Position numbers and translations under genes: made by a program. Positions 25,444 through 33,432 of a stretch of 64,000 bases of DNA are shown here, in pieces (position 1 is the stretch's first letter; every line of letters starts with the position of its first letter). This DNA is from Nitrospirota bacterium (GTDB taxonomy: Bacteria > Nitrospirota > Thermodesulfovibrionia > Thermodesulfovibrionales > Dissulfurispiraceae), in contig JAJYXI010000062.1 of assembly GCA_021791055.1 (NCBI GenBank), positions 1-64,000 of the forward strand, written 5' to 3'. Under the pieces are notes generated by a model that saw only the letters and a list, made by a program, of their open reading frames with translations, was not told the DNA's origin and did not search any database.

Positions 25444-26580
25444 ATGAAAAAGGTAATAGTAGGCATGAGCGGAGGCGTGGATTCATCTGTTACGGCTCAT
25501 CTCTTGAAAGAGCAGGGCTATGAAGTCGAGGGTGTGAGCTTTATCCTTTATGAGGCAAGACTGAAAAATACATTTACAGGATGCTGCTCCATCGAGGCCA
25601 TAAATGATGCAAGAAGGACTGCTGAGCATATGGGTGTGAGGCATACTGCGGTGGATTTGAGAGATGAGTTCATGGAGAGGGTTATAGAGCCCTTTATTGA
25701 AGCGTATTCAAGAGGAATCACTCCGAATCCATGCATCCTCTGTAACAAATACATAAAATTCCCATATCTTTTAAAAATTGCCGATGAAAAGGGCGCTGAT
25801 TTTATTGCAACCGGACATTATGCGAGGGTAGAGACAAGTCAGGAGTCAGAAGTCAGGAGTCAGAAGTTTTTTTTGAAAAAAGGCATTGACCCTAAAAAGG
25901 ACCAGTCATATGTGCTTTATGTTTTAAGGCAGGAGGAATTAAATCGCCTTAAACTGCCACTTGGAGATAAAACAAAAGATGAGGTAAGGGAGATTGCGAG
26001 AGGGCTGAATCTCCCTGCTGCAAAGAGGCCTGAGAGTCAGGAGATATGCTTTATAGAGGACAGGAATTATTTCAAGTTTTTAGAGAATATCACAGAATCT
26101 AAAGAAGGCCCAATCATTGATATAGAGACAGGCAAGGTTCTTGGCAGCCACAAAGGAATACACTTATATACCATCGGACAGAGAAAGAGGCTTGGCATCG
26201 CAACAGGGAGGCCTTTGTTTGTAGCGAAAATGGACCCTGCAAAGAATGTCATTTATGTTGGACCGAGGGAAGCGGCAATGATGAGGGAATTCGAGGTGGA
26301 GGATATTAATTGGCTTAGCCCGCAAGAGGGACTATGTCCCCCTTGCGAAATCTCCCTAACAGAAAAGGGGGCTCGTGGGGGAAACAAAGTTTTCCCCACG
26401 CATTTCAGGGCTACTGTCAAAGTAAGGTCGATCATGAAGGATGAGCCGGCAACTATTATTGTTCATAGCGGAAATAAAGTCAGAGTTGTTTATGACGAAT
26501 CCCAGTGGGCGCCGGCACCCGGCCAGAGTGCGGTTTTTTATGACGGAGAGATGGTTGTGGGCGGAGGGGTTATATGCTGA
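25444..26580 (+). CDS. mnmA: tRNA-uridine 2-sulfurtransferase MnmA
   Basis: A 378-residue MnmA (TrmU), making 2-thiouridine at tRNA position 34. Signatures: the PP-loop GMSGGVDSSVTAHLL, NPCILCNKYIKF with the first catalytic Cys, GHYAR, and SQEICFI with the second catalytic Cys. The track start 25393 is 17 codons too early; ATG 25444 gives the standard MKKVIVGMSGG. Two odd insertions exist: [12 protein letters not shown] after GHYARVE, encoded by four heptamers, and a GLCPPCEISLTEKGARGG segment in the C-terminal barrel region, encoded by a C/G-rich palindrome. Confidence 0.96.
   Translation: MKKVIVGMSGGVDSSVTAHLLKEQGYEVEGVSFILYEARLKNTFTGCCSIEAINDARRTAEHMGVRHTAVDLRDEFMERVIEPFIEAYSRGITPNPCILCNKYIKFPYLLKIADEKGADFIATGHYARVETSQESEVRSQKFFLKKGIDPKKDQSYVLYVLRQEELNRLKLPLGDKTKDEVREIARGLNLPAAKRPESQEICFIEDRNYFKFLENITESKEGPIIDIETGKVLGSHKGIHLYTIGQRKRLGIATGRPLFVAKMDPAKNVIYVGPREAAMMREFEVEDINWLSPQEGLCPPCEISLTEKGARGGNKVFPTHFRATVKVRSIMKDEPATIIVHSGNKVRVVYDESQWAPAPGQSAVFYDGEMVVGGGVIC
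25837..25866 (+). repeat. In-frame heptamer array in mnmA (AGTCAGR)
   Basis: Four perfect alternating units AGTCAGG/AGTCAGA. The same heptamer occurs in nrdJ (42195) and, on the other strand, in trpE (54378). Confidence 0.9.
26325..26402 (+). repeat. C/G-rich palindromic insertion in mnmA
   Basis: TGTCCCCCTTGC...AAAAGGGGGCTCGTGGGGG followed by AAACAAAGTTTTCCCCACG: runs of C and then of G that can pair, encoding the non-family segment around CPPCEISLTEKGARGG. It resembles the palindromes inside leuS and tgt. Confidence 0.55.
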
Positions 26581-26633
26581 TATTTACTGACTATTTGTGT
26601 TATTTTAAAAGATAAAACTCTGGAGAAGGTGTA

Positions 26634-27110
26634 ATGGCTGGCCAAACAATAGGAAAAGTCGTCTCTATAAATATCAGCGAAAAAAAAGGTGTAAGGAAGA
26701 AGCCTGTTGATGAGGCGGTCATAAATGAAAATTCCGGTATTGAAGGAGATGCTCACGCCTCGTCTCAATGGCACAGGCAGGTTAGCCTGCTTGCACTCGA
26801 AAGCATTAAGAAGATGCAATCGATGGGGCTCGATGTAAAGCCAGGAGATTTTGCAGAGAATATAACCACTGAGGGCGTTGACCTCATTTCCCTTCCCATC
26901 GGCACAAGGATGAAGATCGGAAGCGATGTCGTAGGAGAGGTCAGCCAGATAGGCAAGGAATGCCATAACAGGTGCGCAATATATTATCAGGCCGGGGATT
27001 GCGTCATGCCTAAAGAGGGTATATTCATAAAGATACTCAAAGGCGGCAGAATCAGGAATGGAGATGGGATATCCATTATGATGAGGAAGTCGGCGGAAGA
27101 CTATTGTTGA
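26634..27110 (+). CDS. MOSC domain protein
   Basis: A 158-residue stand-alone MOSC protein. The fold's landmarks are IGKVVSINISEKKGVRK, GIEGDAHAS, RQVSLLALES, GDFAENITTEG and the C-terminal CHNRCAIY...GDCVMPKEGIFIKIL, with the conserved sulfur-carrying Cys. MOSC domains bind or transfer sulfur/molybdenum cofactor. A GGAGAAGGTG site precedes ATG 26634. The downstream mogA gene makes a role in molybdenum cofactor handling likely. Confidence 0.92.
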   Translation: MAGQTIGKVVSINISEKKGVRKKPVDEAVINENSGIEGDAHASSQWHRQVSLLALESIKKMQSMGLDVKPGDFAENITTEGVDLISLPIGTRMKIGSDVVGEVSQIGKECHNRCAIYYQAGDCVMPKEGIFIKILKGGRIRNGDGISIMMRKSAEDYC

Positions 27111-27117
27111 CCAGCAG

Positions 27118-27597
27118 ATGATAACCGTTGCAGTCCTTACATTGAGTGATAAAGGGTCAAAAGGAGAAAGAGAAGATAAGAGCGGGCCAACTATTGCTGG
27201 AGCTATTAAAGGATTTGGCGAGGTCAAATATTACGATATACTGCCTGACGAAAGGGATTTGATAAGGCAGAGACTCTTGGAATATGTTAATAAGGTTGAC
27301 CTTATCCTTACCACAGGCGGCACTGGGCTTTCTCCGAGGGATGTCACTCCAGAGGCGACGATGGATGTTATAGAGAGAGAGATCCCCGGCATAGCAGAGG
27401 CGATGAGGATGGAAGGTCTGAAAAAGACAAACAGGGCAATGCTTTCGAGGGCTGTTGCAGGAGTGAGGGGACAGACCCTAATAATAAACCTTCCGGGCAG
27501 TCCGACTGCTGTTAAAGAGAATTTAGAGGTAATCCTTGATGTAATACCTCATGCAATAGAAAAAATAAAAGGCAGTACGGAGGAGTGCGCAAGATGA
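27118..27597 (+). CDS. mog: Molybdopterin adenylyltransferase (MogA/MoaB family)
   Basis: A 159-residue MoCF-type protein with VAVLTLSDKGSKGEREDKSG at the N-terminus, the TTGGTGLSPRDVTPEA motif that binds molybdopterin, and NLPGSPTAVKENL. It adenylates molybdopterin before metal insertion. It follows the MOSC gene after 7 bases, and its TGA overlaps the ccdA ATG. Confidence 0.93.
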   Translation: MITVAVLTLSDKGSKGEREDKSGPTIAGAIKGFGEVKYYDILPDERDLIRQRLLEYVNKVDLILTTGGTGLSPRDVTPEATMDVIEREIPGIAEAMRMEGLKKTNRAMLSRAVAGVRGQTLIINLPGSPTAVKENLEVILDVIPHAIEKIKGSTEECAR

Positions 27598-28316
27598 ATG
27601 ATGTATCTTTTACATTGGCATTTTTTGCAGGAGTATTGTCATTTCTTTCACCATGTGTTTTACCCCTTGTTCCTGCATACGTCTCATTTATAACAGGGCT
27701 CTCCATTGATGAACTTAAATCCTCTCCGCGTATAACAAAGACAATAGCCATGACTATGCCAAATACAATAGCCTTTATTATAGGGTTCTCAACCATATTT
27801 ATATCATTGGGTGCATCTTCGTCATTGTTCGGAAGCCTTCTTCTGAAATATCAGGATTATCTGAGGATTGCAGGCGGAATTCTAACCATAATATTCGGTC
27901 TGTTCATAGCAGGATTCATAAAGCTCGATTTTCTTATGAGGGAAAAGAGGTTTCATATAAGCAAAGGGCCTGCAGGCTATCTCGGAGCCTTCTTTATAGG
28001 CATGAGCTTCGCAGCAGGATGGACTCCCTGCATCGGCCCAATTCTCGGCACTATCTTAATTTATGCAAGCTCACAAGCATCTGCATTGTATGGTTTGAAA
28101 CTCCTTGCTGTATATTCCCTTGGGCTTGCCATACCATTCATACTGGCAACCCTTGCCATAAATGTATTTTTCACTTACACAAGAAAGATTCACAAATTCA
28201 TGAAGGTAATAATGGTGGTGAGCGGCCTGATTTTAATTATCTTTGGGATTATGCTTTTGACGAACAAGATGGGACAGTTGTCGGCGCTATTCCCTGACAT
28301 TGGAATTAAATTTTGA
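27594..28316 (+). CDS. ccdA: Cytochrome c biogenesis protein CcdA
   Basis: A 240-residue membrane protein with six helices and the two redox cysteines in LSPCVLPLVPAY (helix 1) and AGWTPCIGPILG (helix 4). It passes electrons from thioredoxin across the membrane for cytochrome c maturation or periplasmic thiol reduction. I set the start at ATG 27594 (overlap ATGA with mog); the track's GTG 27585 is 3 codons earlier. No other cytochrome c genes lie nearby. Confidence 0.93.
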   Translation: MNDVSFTLAFFAGVLSFLSPCVLPLVPAYVSFITGLSIDELKSSPRITKTIAMTMPNTIAFIIGFSTIFISLGASSSLFGSLLLKYQDYLRIAGGILTIIFGLFIAGFIKLDFLMREKRFHISKGPAGYLGAFFIGMSFAAGWTPCIGPILGTILIYASSQASALYGLKLLAVYSLGLAIPFILATLAINVFFTYTRKIHKFMKVIMVVSGLILIIFGIMLLTNKMGQLSALFPDIGIKF

Positions 28317-28322
28317 GGGATT

Positions 28323-30914
28323 ATGCAAGACAAATATAATCCCGAAGAAATAGAGATGAAGTGGCAGAAATATTGGGCTGAAAGAAGACTCCACAAGACC
28401 CCCCCTACACCCCCCCTTAATAAGGGGGGGCAAGGGGGGGTAGAGAAATTCTACTGCCTTGAGATGTTCCCGTATCCTTCAGGCAAAATTCACATGGGTC
28501 ATGTCAGGAATTATGCCATTGGCGATGTTATTGCGAGGTACAAGCGGATGTGCGGCTTTAATGTCCTGCATCCGATGGGATGGGATGCCTTTGGCCTTCC
28601 TGCAGAGAATGCGGCAATAAAGCACGGCGTCCATCCGGCAAAATGGACATACGAAAACATAGAGTACATGAAGAAGCAGCTTGACCGCATGGGGTTGAGC
28701 TATGACTGGGATAGGGAAGTAACAACATGCAGCCCCGAGTATTATAAGTGGAATCAGTGGTTCTTTCTGAAGCTTTATGAGAAGGGGCTTGCTTATAAAA
28801 AGGCGTCTTTTGTGAATTGGTGCCCTTCATGCGTTACTGTCCTTGCCAATGAGCAGGTGATTGACGGCAAGTGCTGGAGGTGCGACAGCACTGTTGTCCA
28901 GAAGGAGCTTGAGCAGTGGTTCTTTAAAATCACCCATTATGCAGAGGAATTGCTTCAGGGATGCGATGAACTCACAGGCTGGCCAGAGCGTGTTGTTGCC
29001 ATGCAGAAGAACTGGATAGGTAAGAGCGAGGGTGTTGAGGTGGATTTTCCCATAAACGGAACTGATGAAAAATTAAGGATATACACAACAAGGCCTGACA
29101 CACTCTTTGGCGTTACCTATATGTGTATTGCGCCGGGGCATCATTTGGCAGAAAAATTGGTTGGGGATAAGAGTAAGCTTGAAGTCGTAAAAGCCAAATA
29201 CGGCAAGATGGAGGATAAGGAAGGCCTCTTTACAGGGCATTATGCCACTAACCCATTGACAGATGAAAAGATACCTATATATGTGGCTAATTTTGTATTA
29301 ATGGAATACGGCACCGGAGCCATCATGTCCGTCCCTGCCCATGACCAGAGGGATTTTGAGTTTGCTGAAAAATACGGACTTCCGATAAAGGTTGTAATAG
29401 TGTCGGAAGATCGGTCAGCGGTTAGCAGTCAGCAGCCAGCGGAACAACTAAAAGAAGCTTATGAAGAGGAAGGAGTACTGATTAATTCAGGACAGTTCAG
29501 CGGATTGAAGAGCGCTGATGCAAAGAGAGAGATTGGAAAATATATAGAAGAAAAAGGATTTGGCAAGAGGACTCTAAATTACAAGCTCCGTGATTGGGGA
29601 ATATCAAGACAGAGATACTGGGGAACGCCAATCCCGATAATTTATTGCGATAAGTGCGGCGTTGTGCCTGTGCCAGAAAAAGACCTTCCTGTAATTCTGC
29701 CGGAAGATGTGAAATTCACAGGAAAAGGAGGCTCACCCCTTTTAGAATCAGAGCCATTCCTCAGAGTCAAATGCCCGAAGTGCGGAGGAGCCGCTCGTAG
29801 AGAGACAGACACCATGGATACATTTGTGGATTCTTCATGGTATTTTGTGGCTTATTGCCTTGGTAAAAATAAAATTGCTTTTAACTCCCATCTCAAAACT
29901 CCCAGCTCCGAACTCAATTACTGGATGCCTGTTGACCAGTACATCGGCGGAATCGAACACGCAGTGCTTCATCTTTTGTATTCGAGATTTTTTACAAAGG
30001 GCATGAGAGACCTCGGCATTGTTAATGTTGGCGAGCCTTTCAAAAACCTGCTCACACAGGGAATGGTATGCAAAGAGACATGGAGATGTCCTGAGCACGA
30101 CTGGCTCTTCCCTGAAGAGGTTAAGGATGGAAGGTGTATGCGCTGCGGAAAAGAGGCCGAAAAAGGAAGGGTCGAAAAGATGTCCAAATCAAAGAAGAAT
30201 GTCATAGACCCCGATGCACTTATTAAAAAATACGGTGCTGATACAATGAGGCTTTTCTCCCTCTTCGCTGCGCCGCCTGAGAGGGATCTTGAATGGTCTG
30301 ATAAGGGAGTGGAAGGTGCATACAGGTTTCTGAGTAAGGTGTGGGGAATAGTATATAAATACAAGGGGCAAGAAACAAGTATTCCTATTGCCTATAACCT
30401 ATCGCCTATAGCCTCGTCTTTGTTGAGAAAGACCCATCAGACTATCAGAAAGGTGACGGATGATATAGAAAAGGATTATCATTTTAATACAGCAATTGCT
30501 GCATTTATGGAGCTTGTTAATGAAATGTCTTCTTTCAATGCAGAAACGGAGGAGGACCGGGCTGCTCTCGGCTTTGCTGTAAAAAGTACATTGCTGATGC
30601 TTGCCCCTTTTGTACCCCATTTTTCTGAGGAACTATGGGAGGTAATGGGGGAGGCAACAGGTGAAAAAAGCAGCATATTCGAACATCAGTGGCCTGCATG
30701 GGACGAAGAACTTGCAAAGGAAGAAGAGATAGAGCTTGTGGTTCAGGTAAATGGGAAGCTTAGGGCAAAGATACTTGTGCCTGCAGGATTGTCAGATGAT
30801 GACGCAAAACAAAGGGCATTACAAGAGCAGAGGGTAAAGGAAATGCTTGACGGCAAACAGATAAAAAAGGTTGTTGTCGTAAAGGGCAAACTGGTGAATA
30901 TAGTAATAGGCTAA
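28323..30914 (+). CDS. leuS: Leucyl-tRNA synthetase
   Basis: An 863-residue class I synthetase. HIGH appears as [17 protein letters not shown] and KMSKS as [14 protein letters not shown]; the CP1 editing domain contains [13 protein letters not shown] and the [12 protein letters not shown] segment; a zinc-finger-like pair CDKCG/CPKCG lies before the catalytic C-half. Near the N-terminus, [20 protein letters not shown] is a non-family insertion encoded by a C/G palindrome, and three more short insertions are encoded by heptamer arrays. Starts 6 bases after ccdA. Confidence 0.97.
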   Translation: MQDKYNPEEIEMKWQKYWAERRLHKTPPTPPLNKGGQGGVEKFYCLEMFPYPSGKIHMGHVRNYAIGDVIARYKRMCGFNVLHPMGWDAFGLPAENAAIKHGVHPAKWTYENIEYMKKQLDRMGLSYDWDREVTTCSPEYYKWNQWFFLKLYEKGLAYKKASFVNWCPSCVTVLANEQVIDGKCWRCDSTVVQKELEQWFFKITHYAEELLQGCDELTGWPERVVAMQKNWIGKSEGVEVDFPINGTDEKLRIYTTRPDTLFGVTYMCIAPGHHLAEKLVGDKSKLEVVKAKYGKMEDKEGLFTGHYATNPLTDEKIPIYVANFVLMEYGTGAIMSVPAHDQRDFEFAEKYGLPIKVVIVSEDRSAVSSQQPAEQLKEAYEEEGVLINSGQFSGLKSADAKREIGKYIEEKGFGKRTLNYKLRDWGISRQRYWGTPIPIIYCDKCGVVPVPEKDLPVILPEDVKFTGKGGSPLLESEPFLRVKCPKCGGAARRETDTMDTFVDSSWYFVAYCLGKNKIAFNSHLKTPSSELNYWMPVDQYIGGIEHAVLHLLYSRFFTKGMRDLGIVNVGEPFKNLLTQGMVCKETWRCPEHDWLFPEEVKDGRCMRCGKEAEKGRVEKMSKSKKNVIDPDALIKKYGADTMRLFSLFAAPPERDLEWSDKGVEGAYRFLSKVWGIVYKYKGQETSIPIAYNLSPIASSLLRKTHQTIRKVTDDIEKDYHFNTAIAAFMELVNEMSSFNAETEEDRAALGFAVKSTLLMLAPFVPHFSEELWEVMGEATGEKSSIFEHQWPAWDEELAKEEEIELVVQVNGKLRAKILVPAGLSDDDAKQRALQEQRVKEMLDGKQIKKVVVVKGKLVNIVIG
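28394..28443 (+). repeat. C/G palindrome in leuS encoding [15 protein letters not shown]
   Basis: CCCCCCTACACCCCCCCTTAATAAGGGGGGGCAAGGGGGG-type palindrome: two C runs, TTAATAA, two G runs. An equivalent palindrome is inside tgt (37831-37876) and encodes nearly the same peptide, [15 protein letters not shown]. Confidence 0.9.
29413..29442 (+). repeat. In-frame heptamer array in leuS (GGTCAGC type)
   Basis: Units GGTCAGC, GGTTAGC, AGTCAGC, AGCCAGC, encoding [13 protein letters not shown] in the editing-domain region. The same GTCAGC-type heptamer flanks the palindrome in mfd at 59315. Confidence 0.85.
29883..29917 (+). repeat. In-frame heptamer array in leuS (AACTCCC type)
   Basis: Five units AACTCCC, ATCTCAA, AACTCCC, AGCTCCG, AACTCAA, encoding [13 protein letters not shown]. 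Confidence 0.8.
30383..30417 (+). repeat. In-frame heptamer array in leuS (GCCTATA type)
   Basis: Units TCCTATT, GCCTATA, ACCTATC, GCCTATA, GCCTCGT, encoding [13 protein letters not shown] near the anticodon-binding domain. Confidence 0.82.
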
Positions 30915-30956
30915 AGGCAACAGGCGAATGAAGAATTCAAAATTTAAAATAATTCT

Positions 30957-31120
30957 ATATGTCAGGCACGGCTCAAAGACTTTAAAAAGTGTTGGTTTAA
31001 ATGTATATGAGAGATAATAGATGCATTATCCAACAAATATCCAATGTAGTAGATGACAGATACAGGATAAATGTTTTTACAAGTGCGTGGTTTAAAGTCT
31101 TTTCGCCGCACCTGACATAT
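30957..31120. repeat. Long imperfect palindromic intergenic element (copy 2)
   Basis: A 164-bp element with 30-base ends pairing at 26 of 30 positions (ATATGTCAGGCACGGC... and ...GCCGCACCTGACATAT). It shares AAGTGTTG, GTAGTAGATGAC and AAGTGCGTGG with the element at 9789-9949, but its stem bases differ and remain paired. It occupies the leuS-lptE gap and generates the spurious N-terminal extension of the lptE ORF. Confidence 0.8.
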
Positions 31121-31144
31121 ATTTCTGAATTAAAATCTCTCAAA

Positions 31145-32038
31145 TTGAGTAAAATTTTATTACTGTTCACTGTTCACTGTTTACTGTTTACTTTATCAGG
31201 CTGCGGTTATACAATCCAGACAAAGGCTAACCTCCCATTTGATACCATATCTGTCGGGAATATAGAAAACAAGACCCTTGAGCCTAAACTGCAGGACAGA
31301 TTCAACAGGCAGCTTGCAGAGACATTTGCAGAATACGGCTTCAGTGTGAGATCTTCTGCAAGATACAGGCTTGAAGGGGAGATAACAAGGTTTGAGTTAA
31401 CGCCACTGGTTGAGCAGAATCTCGTGGCAACGCAATACGAGGTTGTCATAAAGGCAAACTTCAGGCTTATGGATACAGCAATCGGCAGGTCGGTTCCCCT
31501 TGTGGCAGGAAGCCCGTTTATCACTTATTTCAGCTCCGCGGACAAACTCGAAAATGTTCTTGCACAAAAGGAGCTTTCGACGAACAGCGCATTGAAAAAC
31601 CTGTCGCAGGAGGTTGTTAGGATTATAACTTATAATACCCCAAAAAACTTTGCATATTTATTATTTGCAGTTTCTGATATAAAGGACTTAAACGGTCTGG
31701 TACTCAGGCTTAGAGATGTCGAGAACCCTGTAGCGGTATATTTACGAGGCCAATTCTCTCAGAATACGCGCCAGATGTTAATTGATTATGATGGGTCAAA
31801 GGCTGCATCCGACAAGCTTAAAACTGCCCTTGTCGATGAACTAAATGCTGTGATGCAGGGCGCTTCTATTTTTGATGAAAAGCGTTTTGCTGCTGTTGTT
31901 CTGAGAGATGAGACGCTGAAGCTGGTCAAGCAGAACCCCGGCGGCATAGAGCGTATCCGTTTAAACAGGTTGCTGCTCGAAGATGCCTGTCCTGACGAGA
32001 TATCAAGGCTCCAGAAAATTCCTGAAAGGCAGAAATAA
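31145..32038 (+). CDS. lptE: LPS-assembly lipoprotein LptE with unusual C-terminal extension
   Basis: The track ORF starts at 31001, but residues 1-48 come from the upstream palindromic element. TTG 31145 gives SKILLLFTVHCLLFTLSGC, a signal peptide with a lipobox (Cys ~20), followed by GYTIQTKANLPF, NIENKTLEP and RYRLEGEITRFEL, typical of LptE, the outer-membrane plug partner of LptD. LptE normally ends after ~170 residues; here another ~130 residues follow (from about NFAYLLFAVSDIKDLNG to EISRLQKIPERQK) that are not LptE-like. This suggests a fusion with a second, unidentified domain. The signal peptide is encoded by a heptamer array. Confidence 0.8.
   Translation: MSKILLLFTVHCLLFTLSGCGYTIQTKANLPFDTISVGNIENKTLEPKLQDRFNRQLAETFAEYGFSVRSSARYRLEGEITRFELTPLVEQNLVATQYEVVIKANFRLMDTAIGRSVPLVAGSPFITYFSSADKLENVLAQKELSTNSALKNLSQEVVRIITYNTPKNFAYLLFAVSDIKDLNGLVLRLRDVENPVAVYLRGQFSQNTRQMLIDYDGSKAASDKLKTALVDELNAVMQGASIFDEKRFAAVVLRDETLKLVKQNPGGIERIRLNRLLLEDACPDEISRLQKIPERQK
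31162..31196 (+). repeat. Heptamer array encoding the LptE signal peptide (ACTGTTY)
   Basis: Units ACTGTTC, ACTGTTC, ACTGTTT, ACTGTTT, ACTTTAT, translated as LFTVHCLLFTL, the hydrophobic core just before the lipobox. Confidence 0.88.
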
Positions 32039-32920
32039 ATGAGCATCAAGCAATTCCAGCAGGAGCTTTCGAAGGGTTTCCCATCGCATGCATATCTGTT
32101 TAATTCCTCAGAGGCCTTTCTGCTCTATGAAGTATTGTCAATAATAAAAGAAAAGCACCATGCCGATGCATTTAACTTCGATGTGTTTGATATTAAATCG
32201 CCTGATGACAGCAAGCCGATAGAGCAGATTGTAGACATCCTGAATACCTTACCATTCTTATCTGAAAGAAGGATAATTGTTATCGAGAACATCAATAAGC
32301 TTTCTAAAAAGGATTCAAAGAAACTTGAAGGGTATCTGTCTAATCCATCGGGCACCTCTCTCTTGGTAATGCTGTTTGAAGGCACATCTCCAAAGCTCTT
32401 TGATGCGTCTGTTATTAAAAATGTGAAGGTTATCGGCCTTAATGTGCAGGAAAAGGATATTCCGTTATGGATAAAGGATAGGGCTAAGAGAAAAGGCATA
32501 GAGTTTACGGACAGGGCAGTGAATTATCTAATCAGTTGTGCCGGCACGGACCTCGGGATGCTTTATGCAGAGATAGAGAAATTTTCACCATGGAACACTG
32601 CCAAGGTCGATATTGATGATGTTAGGGGTATGGTTTATGCGGGGGCCGAATACAGCGCCTTTGACCTTGTGGATGCCCTTAAAAAGAGAAAAGCAGGAGA
32701 GGTTTTCAGGATATTCGAAAATGTAAACAAGAATATGGAGATGCAGATGCTGCTCGGTGCGCTAAATTATCAGTATGCGAGTTTTCGGTCTAAGTCCCAT
32801 CATAAGGATGAAAGGTTTTTTCAGAGAGTTTTTAAGCTGCTGCACGAAGCGGACGCCTCTATCAAGACATCCCACAATTATGTCATGGAAGACCTTCTGG
32901 TCAAACTGCTGAAATTATAG
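32039..32920 (+). CDS. holA: DNA polymerase III subunit delta
   Basis: A 293-residue HolA. The protein has the clamp-loader delta architecture: HAYLFNSSEAFLLYE at the N-terminus, VDILNTLPFLSERRIIVIENI (the clamp-binding region), and the helical C-terminal collar with AGTDLGMLYAEIEKF. It opens the beta sliding clamp during replication. ATG 32039 directly follows the lptE stop (TAA ATG), so the genes are coupled; lptE-holA-rpsT proximity is conserved in many bacteria. Confidence 0.93.
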   Translation: MSIKQFQQELSKGFPSHAYLFNSSEAFLLYEVLSIIKEKHHADAFNFDVFDIKSPDDSKPIEQIVDILNTLPFLSERRIIVIENINKLSKKDSKKLEGYLSNPSGTSLLVMLFEGTSPKLFDASVIKNVKVIGLNVQEKDIPLWIKDRAKRKGIEFTDRAVNYLISCAGTDLGMLYAEIEKFSPWNTAKVDIDDVRGMVYAGAEYSAFDLVDALKKRKAGEVFRIFENVNKNMEMQMLLGALNYQYASFRSKSHHKDERFFQRVFKLLHEADASIKTSHNYVMEDLLVKLLKL

Positions 32921-33025
32921 CTGGCATGCATACGGGAAAAAGCCTTACAAATGCACGATTGGGTTTGAATAAACATGCAACTCTTTATCGCTAAAGAGTG
33001 TCTTTTTCCCGCACGCATGCCAGCT
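32919..33025. repeat. Long palindrome between holA and rpsT
   Basis: 24-base arms AGCTGGCATGCATACGGGAA... and its complement (2 mismatches, both compatible with G-U) enclose an inner hairpin ACTCTTTA-TCGC-TAAAGAGT. The left arm begins at the holA stop codon. It may serve as a bidirectional terminator for the convergent genes but is far longer than needed. Confidence 0.8.
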
Positions 33026-33037
33026 TCTATAAATTTA

Positions 33038-33325
33038 TTAAGCAGAAAGTGCAGCGTTTGCCTTCGTTGTGATTCTTGAGATTTTTCTTGATGCTGTGTT
33101 TTTGTGGATGATCCCTTTAGATGCAGCGCTGTTTATTGTCTTGATGGTCTCTTTTAATATCTTGTCGATATCATCCTTGTTTTTTGACGGAAGCGCTGTC
33201 TCTAACTTGGTTATGAATGTCTTGATCTTTGTCTTTGCAGACTGGTTGCGAAGACCGTGTTTCTCAGCCTGCCTTGCCCTTTTAAGGGTTGATAAATCCT
33301 TTTTAGGTGCTGCTTTGCCTGCCAA
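33038..33325 (-). CDS. rpsT: 30S ribosomal protein S20
   Basis: A 95-residue basic protein: AAPKKDLSTLKRARQAEKHGLRN at the start, then KTFITKLETAL, AASKGIIHKNTASRKISRI, which is the S20 core binding 16S rRNA. A GGAGGA site precedes the ATG. It is transcribed against holA, with the long palindrome in between. Confidence 0.96.
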   Translation of the reverse strand: MAGKAAPKKDLSTLKRARQAEKHGLRNQSAKTKIKTFITKLETALPSKNKDDIDKILKETIKTINSAASKGIIHKNTASRKISRITTKANAALSA

Positions 33326-33350
33326 TTTTATCCTCCATTAGAAAACATTT

Positions 33351-33378
33351 AGCTGACAGCTAATAGCTGAAAGCCTTT
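33351..33378 (+). repeat. Heptamer array upstream of rpsT (AGCTRAY)
   Basis: Units AGCTGAC, AGCTAAT, AGCTGAA, AGCCTTT in the rpsT promoter region (between divergent rpsT and the gene at 33433). Confidence 0.7.
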
Positions 33379-33432
33379 AAAAATAGCATAAATCTTAACA
33401 GAAAATCAATATTTATGCTAAAATTGCTGGAT

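Noticed and set aside
26538-27227. 229-residue minus-strand ORF opposite the MOSC gene
   Set aside because: Fully antisense to MOSC and mogA, both with strong family motifs; no plausible protein features.
31001-31144. 48-residue N-terminal extension of the LptE ORF
   Set aside because: These codons derive from the palindromic element at 30957-31120; the lipoprotein signal peptide starts later, at TTG 31145.
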